A DNA stretch of 64,000 nucleotides, from NCBI RefSeq assembly GCF_037126245.1, contig NZ_CP136925.1, positions 1,876,001 to 1,940,000 of the forward strand, read 5' to 3'. The DNA comes from Mangrovimonas cancribranchiae. GTDB taxonomy: Bacteria > Bacteroidota > Bacteroidia > Flavobacteriales > Flavobacteriaceae. Of this stretch, positions 8,059-15,451 are shown piece after piece. The position numbers and the translations under genes were made by a program. The notes beneath the pieces were generated by a model, which did not search any database, was not told the origin of the DNA, and saw nothing but the letters and a program-made list of their open reading frames with translations. The stretch's first letter is position 1; every line of letters starts with the position of its first letter.

Positions 8059-8991
8059 ATGAAAAATTTGGCACGAATTATTTTAATCACATTTATAGTA
8101 TTTCCTTTAGTAACTAAAGCACAAGACACTACATTCCAAATTAAAGAAATAGCTATCACAAAACTTATTGATGGTACATTATTAACTCCAAATAATAAAA
8201 CTTCCAATTTGGTTATCATTATTGCTGGCTCTGGCCCTACAGATAGAAATGGCAACCAAAACTTTATGAAAAACAATTCGTTAAAAAAACTTGCCAAAGG
8301 AATAACTAAAAATGGTATCGCTACATTTAGGTATGATAAAAGATCGGTAAAACTTATTAAGCAAGGTAAAATAAATAACAGTAATATTTTATTTGATGAT
8401 TTTGTAACAGACGCCCAAGCCGTAGTAGATTATTTTGCCAATACAGAAACATATAAAAACATATACATTGCTGGGCATAGTCAAGGTAGCCTTATTGGGC
8501 TTTTAGCTTCTAATAAACATGTGGCGGGTTTTATATCTCTTGCTGGAGCAGGAAAATCTATAGACAATGTACTATTAGAACAAATTGAAAAAAGCGCACC
8601 AGCTTTTAAAGAGCCTTCAGAAAAAGTGTTGACCTCATTAAAAGAAGGTAAAATCACTAGCGATTATCCGCCAGTTTTAGCAAGCCTTTTTAATGAGGAC
8701 TTACAACCCTTTATGATTAATTGGATACAATATAATCCGGAGGACATTATAGCCAAACTAGAGATTCCCTGTTTAATTATTAATGGTACAAAAGATTTAC
8801 AAGTATCTGTCGAAGAGGCAAAACTACTCCATCAAGCTGCTAAAAACAGTACGTTGAAAATAATCGATAATATGAATCATATTTTCTTTACTATAGAAGG
8901 CGATACTCTAGAAAACTCAAAATCCTATAATGAATCATCAAGAACAATAAACCCAGAAGTTATAAATGCTATAGTCAACTTTATTAAATAA
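8059..8991 (+). CDS. Exported alpha/beta hydrolase
   Basis: I start this 310-residue protein at the ATG at 8059 because MKNLARIILITFIVFPLVTKAQ is then a proper signal peptide. An in-frame ATG at 8011 would put 16 charged residues before it. The nucleophile lies in AGHSQGSLIG, the oxyanion region in IAGSGPTDRNGN, the acid in INGTKDLQVS and the histidine in NMNHIFF, together a full Ser-Asp-His triad. The substrate is unknown; esterase or acyl-peptide hydrolase activity in the periplasm is likely. The gene stands alone between two terminators. Confidence 0.85.
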   Translation: MKNLARIILITFIVFPLVTKAQDTTFQIKEIAITKLIDGTLLTPNNKTSNLVIIIAGSGPTDRNGNQNFMKNNSLKKLAKGITKNGIATFRYDKRSVKLIKQGKINNSNILFDDFVTDAQAVVDYFANTETYKNIYIAGHSQGSLIGLLASNKHVAGFISLAGAGKSIDNVLLEQIEKSAPAFKEPSEKVLTSLKEGKITSDYPPVLASLFNEDLQPFMINWIQYNPEDIIAKLEIPCLIINGTKDLQVSVEEAKLLHQAAKNSTLKIIDNMNHIFFTIEGDTLENSKSYNESSRTINPEVINAIVNFIK

Positions 8992-9020
8992 TAACCCCTC
9001 TCATTACAGAAAAGTAAAAA

Positions 9021-9050
9021 AGCAGTTCGAAATCGAACTGCTTTTTTTTT
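9021..9050 (+). terminator. Intrinsic terminator after the hydrolase gene
   Basis: AGCAGTTC pairs with GAACTGCT around GAAATC, followed by ten T residues. Confidence 0.9.
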
Positions 9051-9144
9051 CAACTAACTAACCAACCAAAAATATGGATACTGTATAATAACTTATGGTT
9101 ATCTACAGTATTAAACATAAAACAATATCTGTGCCAAACTTTAA

Positions 9145-9176
9145 TTTGGAATTAAACAAAAACACATATATCTTTA
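9145..9176 (+). promoter_or_regulatory. Candidate promoter of the SPFH cassette
   Basis: TTTG (9145-9148) is followed after 20 bases by TATCTTTA (9169-9176), one base from the TAnnTTTG consensus. The SPFH start codon lies 36 bases downstream. Confidence 0.5.
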
Positions 9177-9211
9177 TGATATCATTTTAATATCACTTTA
9201 AATCAACTAAT

Positions 9212-10072
9212 ATGACACAAGAAAAAATTATTGTTCCAGCAAATGGCTACTTAATGCTATTTATTTTTGTTTTAATCTTCTTTGGAAGCATAGCAGCTAT
9301 TGTAATAACCAAAAGCCCGTGGTTTATTATAACCATACTAAGCGCTATTATTTTAGCCATTGGTTTTGTTATGGTACAACCTAACGGTTCTAGAGTTCTA
9401 CTATTGTTTGGAAAGTATGTTGGTACGATTAAAAAAAATGGTTTTTACTGGGTAAATCCCTTCTATTCAAAAAAGAAAATATCATTACGTGCTAGCAATT
9501 TTGATAGCGAACGTCTTAAGGTTAACGATAAATTAGGAAACCCTGTAATGATTAGTACCATTTTAGTATGGCGCGTAGAAAACACTTACAAAGCAGCTTT
9601 TGATGTTGATAATTACGAAAATTTTGTTCGCGTGCAAACCGATGCTGCTGTTAGAAAATTAGCCAGCATGTATCCTTACGATAATTTTGCCGATGAAGGT
9701 ATGGATGAAGACATCACACTTAGATCAAGCGTAAATGAAGTTAGTGCTGCTCTAGAAAAAGAAATAGATGAAAGACTTTCCATTGCAGGCATAGAAGTTC
9801 TTGAAGCAAGAATTGGCTATTTAGCTTATGCTCAAGAAATAGCAAATGCCATGTTAAAACGCCAACAAGCAACAGCTATAGTTGCCGCAAGACATAAAAT
9901 AGTAGAAGGTGCTGTAAGTATGGTTGAAATGGCACTTGAAGAATTAGGCAAAAAAGAGATTGTCGATTTAGATGAAGAACGTAAAGCAGCTATGGTCAGC
10001 AACCTAATGGTAATTCTTTGTGGTGATAAAGACGCCTCACCAGTAGTTAATGCAGGAACATTAAATCATTAA
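9212..10072 (+). CDS. SPFH/Band 7 domain membrane protein
   Basis: The 286-residue protein has two adjacent N-terminal membrane helices (about 11-33 and 36-56) and then an SPFH domain. FGKYVGTIKKNGFYWVNPF and KLGNPVMISTILVWRVEN are typical of prohibitin/stomatin-like proteins. A helical C-terminal part with ARIGYLAYAQEIANAMLKRQQA follows. Such proteins form large membrane assemblies that organise lipids or proteases. It is the first of four tightly spaced genes; the next begins one base after its stop. Confidence 0.9.
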   Translation: MTQEKIIVPANGYLMLFIFVLIFFGSIAAIVITKSPWFIITILSAIILAIGFVMVQPNGSRVLLLFGKYVGTIKKNGFYWVNPFYSKKKISLRASNFDSERLKVNDKLGNPVMISTILVWRVENTYKAAFDVDNYENFVRVQTDAAVRKLASMYPYDNFADEGMDEDITLRSSVNEVSAALEKEIDERLSIAGIEVLEARIGYLAYAQEIANAMLKRQQATAIVAARHKIVEGAVSMVEMALEELGKKEIVDLDEERKAAMVSNLMVILCGDKDASPVVNAGTLNH

Positions 10073-10073
10073 A

Positions 10074-10541
10074 ATGAAAAAAAGATTTGTTTTAGTACAG
10101 GGCTATGTTTCTATGGATAACGACACATTATATGTTGAAAACAATAAACATAATATTGTACAAGACTTAAAAAGTAAAACCATTTTACCCATTATTGCAG
10201 GTATTTTGCTCTATAATATTATTCAAAAACAAAAATTTAATAGCACTATTGAAACGACAAAAGAAATTATATTATTAGGATTTCAATGGTTGGGCCTTAT
10301 TGTTATAATTTTAATTATAGCTTATTTAATTTTTAAAATACATTGGTCGAATAAAATTATTATTAATAATTTAAAGAAGATAGAAATAGATAACTCTGAT
10401 GATTTTGTAACAGAGATGACTTTAACAACAGTTAAAAATAGAGAAAAACACATGGAGTTTAGAAAACTTGAGAATCAGCTAGAACCATTTTTAGAAGAAA
10501 TCAAAAAGAGAAATTCAAGAATTAAAATAAAATACAAATAA
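10074..10541 (+). CDS. Unknown two-helix membrane protein
   Basis: I do not recognise a family. The 155-residue product has two hydrophobic segments (about 36-48, weak, and 66-88, strong) and a charged C-terminal half rich in Lys and Glu that probably forms a helix in the cytoplasm. It lies one base after the SPFH gene and three bases before the next small gene, so all four genes should share one transcript. The SPFH neighbour suggests a partner or substrate of that assembly. Confidence 0.7.
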   Translation: MKKRFVLVQGYVSMDNDTLYVENNKHNIVQDLKSKTILPIIAGILLYNIIQKQKFNSTIETTKEIILLGFQWLGLIVIILIIAYLIFKIHWSNKIIINNLKKIEIDNSDDFVTEMTLTTVKNREKHMEFRKLENQLEPFLEEIKKRNSRIKIKYK

Positions 10542-10544
10542 TCA

Positions 10545-10703
10545 ATGAAAGAATATAAAGTCGTTTCCAAATCTCTAGGTTTTAGGAGCCCAATACAAAA
10601 ACTAGAGGATCACCTTAACCAATATGCCAGAGAAGGTTGGCAAGTTATACATATTAACACATCTATGACAACTATAGTCTTTGAAAGAGATAAAAATAGG
10701 TAA
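10545..10703 (+). CDS. DUF4177-like small protein
   Basis: A 52-codon reading frame starts MKEYKVVSKSLGF and contains LEDHLNQYAREGWQVIHI and MTTIVFERD. This is the pattern of DUF4177 proteins: a beta strand, a helix with xxREGWxVI, then strands ending in xxFER. Function of the family is unknown. The frame fits exactly between its neighbours, with 3 bases before it and 2 after, which strongly supports a real gene. Confidence 0.75.
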   Translation: MKEYKVVSKSLGFRSPIQKLEDHLNQYAREGWQVIHINTSMTTIVFERDKNR

Positions 10704-10705
10704 CA

Positions 10706-10888
10706 ATGTCTAAGAAAAAAGCATTTGCATTACGACTTAACGAAGATATGCTCAAAGCCATTGAAAAATGGGCTTCTGATGAGTTCAGAAGTACCAATGG
10801 TCAAATCGAGTGGATATTAATGCAAGCGTTAAAAGAGCACAACAGAGTTCCTAAAAAGAAATCCGATAAAAATAAAAGCGACTCATGA
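10706..10888 (+). CDS. Arc-type ribbon-helix-helix DNA-binding protein
   Basis: The 60-residue protein starts MSKKKAFALRLNEDMLKAIEKWA, an Arc/MetJ-type strand and first helix. FRSTNGQIEWILMQALKEH follows as the second helix. The tail is a flexible run of Lys, Asp and Ser. It should bind DNA as a dimer. It closes the SPFH cassette and could regulate it, but no toxin gene is recognisable, so I do not call a toxin-antitoxin pair. The TGA stop lies inside the terminator hairpin. Confidence 0.8.
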   Translation: MSKKKAFALRLNEDMLKAIEKWASDEFRSTNGQIEWILMQALKEHNRVPKKKSDKNKSDS

Positions 10889-10899
10889 GTCGCTTTTTT
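10874..10899 (+). terminator. Terminator overlapping the end of the ribbon-helix-helix gene
   Basis: A palindrome AAAAGCGACTC/GAGTCGCTTTT is followed by T residues. Its left arm encodes the last four residues and its centre contains the stop codon. Confidence 0.85.
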
Positions 10900-10945
10900 T
10901 ATACCCATTAATTTTGGTATTTTGCAGCACAAATTATAACTACAC

Positions 10946-12211
10946 ATGGAAAACCAACCAATATTCACAAACGATGCTATAGTTTTTGGGCTTTTAATGC
11001 TAGCTCTTGGCTTTGTATTTTATACAGAATCTAAAAAAACAGGCTTCTGGCCCGTATTTTACAAGTACATTCCTGGGCTGTTAATGTGTTATTTAATTCC
11101 AGCTATTTTTAACTCTTTAGGGTTAATCTCTGCCGATGTTTCTAAAACTTATTTTATTGCCAGCAGATATTTATTACCTGCATCATTAGTTTTATTAACC
11201 TTAAGTATTGACTTAAAAGCCGTTTTTAATCTAGGTTGGCGTGCATTAGCTATGTTTTTTACAGGAACTATAGGTATTATAATTGGTGGACCAATTGCTA
11301 TTTTAATTGTGTCGACATTTTCTCCAGAAACAGTTGGCGGTGCAGGGTTTGATGCTGTTTGGAGAGGGCTTGCTACTTTAGCAGGAAGTTGGATTGGCGG
11401 CGGCGCTAATCAAGCTGCTATGTTAGAAATTTACGAATTCAATCAGGAGCTTTACGGCGGTATGGTATTAGTAGATATTGTAGTTGCTAATATTTGGATG
11501 GCCATTATTCTTTTAGGTATTGGAAAACGAAAAAAGATTGATAATTGGTTAAAAGCCGATAATACAGCCATTGATGAATTACAACAAAAAGTACAGAATT
11601 TTAGTGATAAAATCACCAAAATACCAACGCTAACCGACTTAATGCTTATTCTCATGTTTGCTTTTGTGGCGGTTGGAATTGCGCATTTTGGATCGGAAAA
11701 AATTTCAACATTTTTAAACGACAATTTTGTAGCTGTTAGCGACCCAAAAAGTGCTTTATCTTCCTTTGGTAGTAGTTTCTTTTGGTTAATATCTATTGCT
11801 ACTTTAATTGGTATAATACTATCATTTACCAAAGCAAAAAACTTAGAAGGCGCTGGCGCAAGTAAAATAGGAAGTGTTTTTATTTATATTCTAGTTGCAA
11901 CCATTGGTATGAAAATGGATTTAGGTAAAATATTTGAAAATCCTGGACTAATTTTAATTGGCTTAATTTGGATGGCCATCCATGCTGGATTACTCATTTT
12001 AGTCGCAAAACTTATTAAAGCACCTTATTTCTTCCTAGCTGTAGGAAGTCAAGCAAATGTTGGTGGAGCCGCTTCTGCACCAGTTGTTGCTGCTGCTTTT
12101 CATCCTTCTTTAGCAACTGTTGGTGCTTTACTAGCAGTATTTGGTTATGTAGTTGGAACTTATGGCGCCATTATATGTACAGAGCTTATGAAAATAGCTT
12201 CAGGTGCTTAA
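10946..12211 (+). CDS. DUF819 family membrane protein
   Basis: The 421-residue protein has about 10-12 membrane helices and the family features of DUF819 (YjcL-like): AGSWIGGGANQAAM near residue 150 and SQANVGGAASAPVVAAAFHP near 370. These Gly/Asn-rich segments in the two halves resemble the inverted-repeat fold of secondary transporters such as 2-keto-gluconate or bile-acid type carriers. The substrate is unknown. It stands after a terminator and is followed by a DUF4369 gene with its own -7 box. Confidence 0.85.
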   Translation: MENQPIFTNDAIVFGLLMLALGFVFYTESKKTGFWPVFYKYIPGLLMCYLIPAIFNSLGLISADVSKTYFIASRYLLPASLVLLTLSIDLKAVFNLGWRALAMFFTGTIGIIIGGPIAILIVSTFSPETVGGAGFDAVWRGLATLAGSWIGGGANQAAMLEIYEFNQELYGGMVLVDIVVANIWMAIILLGIGKRKKIDNWLKADNTAIDELQQKVQNFSDKITKIPTLTDLMLILMFAFVAVGIAHFGSEKISTFLNDNFVAVSDPKSALSSFGSSFFWLISIATLIGIILSFTKAKNLEGAGASKIGSVFIYILVATIGMKMDLGKIFENPGLILIGLIWMAIHAGLLILVAKLIKAPYFFLAVGSQANVGGAASAPVVAAAFHPSLATVGALLAVFGYVVGTYGAIICTELMKIASGA

Positions 12212-12221
12212 AAAATTCGTT

Positions 12222-12229
12222 TATATTTG
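12222..12229 (+). promoter_or_regulatory. Candidate -7 box of the DUF4369 gene
   Basis: TATATTTG fits TAnnTTTG and lies 24 bases before the chosen ATG. No TTG is visible at the -33 distance. Confidence 0.4.
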
Positions 12230-12253
12230 CCGCTTAACTTTAGAAAACTTAGT

Positions 12254-12955
12254 ATGAAAAATTCACTTTTAGCCTTAATTGTTTTGTTTATTGTTAGTTG
12301 TAATAATAAACCACAAGACTTAATTGTTAAAGGGCATATAAAAGGGTTAAAAAAGGGAACGATTTATTTAGAAAGAGTACAAGACTCCGCTATTATTATT
12401 CTAGATTCTTTGCTTATAAAAGGCAATCCAAACTTTGAATTATCTTCTGAATTAGAAACACCAGAAGCGTTATATTTAAGACTAGATAAAAACAGTACAA
12501 AAAAAAGTACTGACAATCGTATTGTTTTTTTTGCTGATAAAGGAACGACTGAGATTACTACAACATTAAAAAACTTTGTTGTTGATGCTACTATTAAAGG
12601 CTCTAAACAGCAAACGCTTTACGAGGACTATTTAAAAGTAATGAGTCGTTTTAACGATAAAAGTTTAGAGTTGTACAAAGATAAACTTGAAGCGATAAAA
12701 TTAGGAGATTCATCAAAAATAAATGAAATTCAAATTGCTATTAATAAGCTTATTAAAAGCAAGTATTTATATACGGTTAACTTTGCTGTAACTAATAATG
12801 ACAGTGAAATAGCGCCATATTTAGCCCTTTCTGAGGTTTACGATGCGCAACCAAAATGGTTAGACACCATTAACCAATCACTTACACCCAGAATTAAAGA
12901 TTCTAAATACGGAAAAATCCTGGACAATTATATTTCAGAATTGAAAGAAAACTAA
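12254..12955 (+). CDS. DUF4369 domain lipoprotein without a thioredoxin domain
   Basis: Starting at the ATG at 12254 the product has 233 residues. MKNSLLALIVLFIVSC is a lipoprotein signal with the cysteine at residue 16. VKGHIKGLKKGTIYLERVQD is the start of DUF4369, a domain usually found before an AhpC/TSA thioredoxin domain in Bacteroidota redox lipoproteins. Here the protein ends before such a domain and no CxxC is present. A role in envelope stress or protein quality is only a guess. A terminator follows directly. Confidence 0.8.
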   Translation: MKNSLLALIVLFIVSCNNKPQDLIVKGHIKGLKKGTIYLERVQDSAIIILDSLLIKGNPNFELSSELETPEALYLRLDKNSTKKSTDNRIVFFADKGTTEITTTLKNFVVDATIKGSKQQTLYEDYLKVMSRFNDKSLELYKDKLEAIKLGDSSKINEIQIAINKLIKSKYLYTVNFAVTNNDSEIAPYLALSEVYDAQPKWLDTINQSLTPRIKDSKYGKILDNYISELKEN

Positions 12956-12957
12956 TA

Positions 12958-12989
12958 AAAAAAGCCTCTCAAAATTGAGAGGCTTTTTT
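12958..12989 (+). terminator. Intrinsic terminator after the DUF4369 gene
   Basis: AAGCCTCTC pairs with GAGAGGCTT around AAAATT, with a T6 run. The A run on the other side could let it also stop transcription of the tRNA gene on the minus strand. Confidence 0.85.
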
Positions 12990-12995
12990 ATTAAG

Positions 12996-13069
12996 AGCCG
13001 ATGGAGGGACTCGAACCCACGACCTGCTGATTACAAATCAGCTGCTCTAGCCAGCTGAGCTACATCGGC
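12996..13069 (-). tRNA. tRNA-Thr (anticodon TGT), copy 1
   Basis: A 74-base cloverleaf starts GCCGATGTAGCTCAG on the minus strand. The anticodon loop is TTTGTAA and the T loop GGTTCGAGTCC. CCA is not encoded. The sequence is identical to the tRNA at 30923-30996. Confidence 0.97.
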
Positions 13070-13081
13070 AAAAAACGTGCG

Positions 13082-13111
13082 CAAATATAACTCTGTAAAT
13101 TAAATTTGCAA
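13082..13111 (-). promoter_or_regulatory. Promoter of tRNA-Thr copy 1
   Basis: On the minus strand TTG (13109-13111) is followed after 19 bases by TATATTTG (13082-13089). The tRNA 5' end lies 13 bases beyond the -7 box. This is one of the best promoter matches in the window. Confidence 0.75.
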
Positions 13112-13119
13112 ACATTTTT

Positions 13120-13389
13120 TTAACCAAGTTTATTTATTTTATCCACTAAAGATCTAGCCTTGGTTTCTAAATCGTTGTTAATTGCCTTAAAATGAGCCTT
13201 TGCATCATCAAGACCTCTTTTATTTACACGTTCCATTAAATCGTCAAACGTTTCAATAGCTTCATCTATAATAGCTTCACCTTTTTTAGAATCTTTGTCG
13301 GTATTATTGTATTCCCAAACATAAACCGATTCAATAATGTCTCCTAAAACATAATTAATGTCTTTTTTTAAGTCTCTTTTATTTGCCAT
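13120..13389 (-). CDS. Small helical protein of unknown function
   Basis: I do not recognise a family. The 89-residue protein is highly charged, without signal or membrane segments, and looks all-helical (DINYVLGDIIESVYVWEYN, then several amphipathic helices). It is the last gene of the idi-queD-manA operon, 26 bases after manA. It is probably a conserved flavobacterial cytoplasmic protein. Confidence 0.7.
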   Translation of the reverse strand: MANKRDLKKDINYVLGDIIESVYVWEYNNTDKDSKKGEAIIDEAIETFDDLMERVNKRGLDDAKAHFKAINNDLETKARSLVDKINKLG

Positions 13390-13415
13390 AATTCATTTAT
13401 TTTATTCTTTTAAAT

Positions 13416-14387
13416 TTATACATAAACTTCCAAAAGCTTAGCGCTTTCAGCTTTTATTTTAAATGTTTTTAATGCTGCGGGAAGCAATACGGTTTCTCCT
13501 GCTTGTAATTCAACTGTTTTGTTTTCTGAAATAATTTGGGCATTACCTTCTACACACATATAGATCATAAAAGAATCGTATGTGTTTTCTTTGTCAAGAA
13601 CTGTATCGAGTTCTAAATAGTTTGTCGTGAAATAAGGACAACGCACCATTGAGTTCGATTGATTTTTATCTTTATCGTAAGCTATTTTAAAATTATTAGG
13701 CATATCAAAACCAATGGCATCAATAGCCAAATCGTTGTGCAGTTCACGTCCTTTTCCATTAGCATCTACACGATTCCAATCGTAAACACGATAGGTAATG
13801 TCGCTAGTTTGCTGTATTTCTGCCAACATTACGCCTGCGCCTATGGCATGTACACGACCAACTTCTATAAAAAATGTATCACCAGAGGTAACTTGTTCAA
13901 AATTCAATATTGAAGGTAGTGTTTTATTTTCTAAATGGTTTAAATAAACTTCAGGGGTGATTTTTTCTTTAAAATCTATAATCAAATTTGAACCTTCATC
14001 GGCTTGCATAACGTACCACATTTCGGTTTTGCCAAATGAATTATGACGCTTTTTTGCCAACTCATCATTAGGATGTAATTGAATGGATAAATCCTGCTTG
14101 GCATCAATAAACTTGATTAGCAACGGAAATTTGTCGCCAAAAACCCTGTAATTTTTCTTTCCTATTAAATTGGAATGATAGGTTTTTAATAATGTTTTTA
14201 ATGTTTTTCCTTTTAACTCACCGTTTGAAACAATGGATGTATCACCTTCTACATCACTTATTTCCCAACTTTCGCCAATGTTGGGCGAATCACTTTTTTT
14301 GTTTAGCAATTGTTTTAATTTTTCGCCGCCCCAAATTTTTTCTTTAAGTATTGGCGTGAATTTAATGGGATACAATAATTCTTTCAT
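13416..14387 (-). CDS. manA: Type I mannose-6-phosphate isomerase
   Basis: The 323-residue cupin enzyme interconverts fructose-6-phosphate and mannose-6-phosphate, feeding GDP-mannose and surface glycans. The metal site is visible as IQLHPNDE near residue 100 and GRVHAIGAG near 180. The N-terminus has KEKIWGGEKL, typical of the family. It starts 3 bases after the stop of queD. Its length fits the short type I form of Firmicutes and Bacteroidota. Confidence 0.93.
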   Translation of the reverse strand: MKELLYPIKFTPILKEKIWGGEKLKQLLNKKSDSPNIGESWEISDVEGDTSIVSNGELKGKTLKTLLKTYHSNLIGKKNYRVFGDKFPLLIKFIDAKQDLSIQLHPNDELAKKRHNSFGKTEMWYVMQADEGSNLIIDFKEKITPEVYLNHLENKTLPSILNFEQVTSGDTFFIEVGRVHAIGAGVMLAEIQQTSDITYRVYDWNRVDANGKGRELHNDLAIDAIGFDMPNNFKIAYDKDKNQSNSMVRCPYFTTNYLELDTVLDKENTYDSFMIYMCVEGNAQIISENKTVELQAGETVLLPAALKTFKIKAESAKLLEVYV

Positions 14388-14390
14388 AGG

Positions 14391-14801
14391 CTAATGTCCT
14401 GAATAGGTAACAAAATTTCTTGGTGTTTCGTAAAGTGTGATTTCCAAACTTAAATTTGAAGGTAATTTAGGTTTCAACTTGTTATAAATGACAACCGAAA
14501 TATTCTCGGCAGTTGGATTAAGCTCATTAAACTCTGGAACCTCTAAGTTTAAGTTTTTATGATCGAAAGCCTCTTCTATTTCTACTCTAATAAGCTCCTT
14601 AAGCTCTTTTATATCTATTACATAACCCGTTTCTGGATTAATGTTGCCAGTAACACTAACGATTAACTCATAGTTGTGACCGTGAAAATTAGGGTTATTG
14701 CACTTACCAAAAATGGCTTTGTTTTTGGCGTCGTCCCAATCTTTTCTGTACAACCTGTGTGCTGCGTTAAAATGTGCTTTTCTACTGACGGTTACTTTCA
14801 T
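14391..14801 (-). CDS. queD: 6-carboxytetrahydropterin synthase / PTPS-like enzyme
   Basis: The 136-residue enzyme turns dihydroneopterin triphosphate into a 6-substituted tetrahydropterin, the second step of queuosine synthesis. Zinc ligands come from FNAAHRLY and FHGHNYEL. The catalytic Cys is in FGKCNNP, and FDHKNLN supplies the Asp-His pair. Its ATG overlaps the stop of idi by 4 bases (ATGA). No other queuosine gene is in the window, so QueD rather than a biopterin enzyme is by family likelihood. Confidence 0.88.
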   Translation of the reverse strand: MKVTVSRKAHFNAAHRLYRKDWDDAKNKAIFGKCNNPNFHGHNYELIVSVTGNINPETGYVIDIKELKELIRVEIEEAFDHKNLNLEVPEFNELNPTAENISVVIYNKLKPKLPSNLSLEITLYETPRNFVTYSGH

Positions 14802-15322
14802 CCTTCAACATTGATGTGTTCGTAAAATTTTTCAAAAATAATTTTGAACCACGCCGTATATTGATTTGGATTCGCTTTTATATCTGTATTTACAGCATTT
14901 AAACTCATCCATTTCCAATCGGCTACTTCATTTGGGTTAATGTTTGGCTCGTCGTTATAATACCCAATTAAAATATGGTCGTATTCGTGTTCGGTCAAAC
15001 CATTATCAAACGGTGCTTTGTAAATAAACGATATGGTCTCCTTTAAATCTGTTTCAAAACCCATTTCCTCTTGTAAACGACGTTTTCCGGCCGAGATATT
15101 ATCCTCTCCTTCTCTCTGGTGACTACAACACGTATTGGTCCATAGTAACGGCGAATGGTATTTATGTCCTGCACGTTGCTGAATCATTAATTCATTTTTA
15201 TCATTAAATACAAAAACTGAAAATGCCCGATGCAACAGCCCTTTTTCGTGGGCTTCCATTTTTGGCATTAACCCAATTTGTTCGTCCTTTTCGTTTACTA
15301 AAATTACTTGTTCTTCTTTCAT
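14798..15322 (-). CDS. idi: Isopentenyl-diphosphate delta-isomerase, type I
   Basis: The 174-residue Nudix-fold enzyme interconverts IPP and DMAPP for isoprenoid synthesis. HRAFSVFVFN begins the Nudix core, TNTCCSH carries the catalytic Cys, and GLTEHEYDHI carries the catalytic Glu. The length fits the bacterial type I enzyme. It is the first gene of a four-gene operon with queD, manA and a small unknown protein. Confidence 0.94.
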   Translation of the reverse strand: MKEEQVILVNEKDEQIGLMPKMEAHEKGLLHRAFSVFVFNDKNELMIQQRAGHKYHSPLLWTNTCCSHQREGEDNISAGKRRLQEEMGFETDLKETISFIYKAPFDNGLTEHEYDHILIGYYNDEPNINPNEVADWKWMSLNAVNTDIKANPNQYTAWFKIIFEKFYEHINVEG

Positions 15323-15327
15323 TAAAA

Positions 15328-15335
15328 CAAAAATA
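15328..15335 (-). promoter_or_regulatory. Candidate -7 box of the idi operon
   Basis: TATTTTTG on the minus strand lies 5 bases before the idi start codon, so the leader would be absent or a few bases long. No clear -33 TTG is seen. Confidence 0.35.
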
Positions 15336-15419
15336 CCAAATCCGTTTTTTTAAAGCATTAATATTTCTTTAAAATTGAAAACCTATCATTACATTCATTT
15401 TTATTGTAAACAATAATAG

Positions 15420-15427
15420 TATCTTTG
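15420..15427 (+). promoter_or_regulatory. Candidate -7 box of prfC
   Basis: TATCTTTG fits TAnnTTTG and lies 24 bases before the chosen ATG. A TTG at 15404-15406 is rather close (13 bases), so the -33 element is uncertain. Confidence 0.45.
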
Positions 15428-15451
15428 CACACCATTGCTTTATTTGATTTT

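Noticed and set aside
10706-10888. Toxin-antitoxin pair with the ribbon-helix-helix protein as antitoxin
   Set aside because: The upstream DUF4177-like protein and membrane protein do not look like known toxins, and four genes form one unit with SPFH.
12227-12253. TTG start of the DUF4369 gene at 12227
   Set aside because: It overlaps the -7 box TATATTTG; the ATG at 12254 gives a proper lipoprotein signal.
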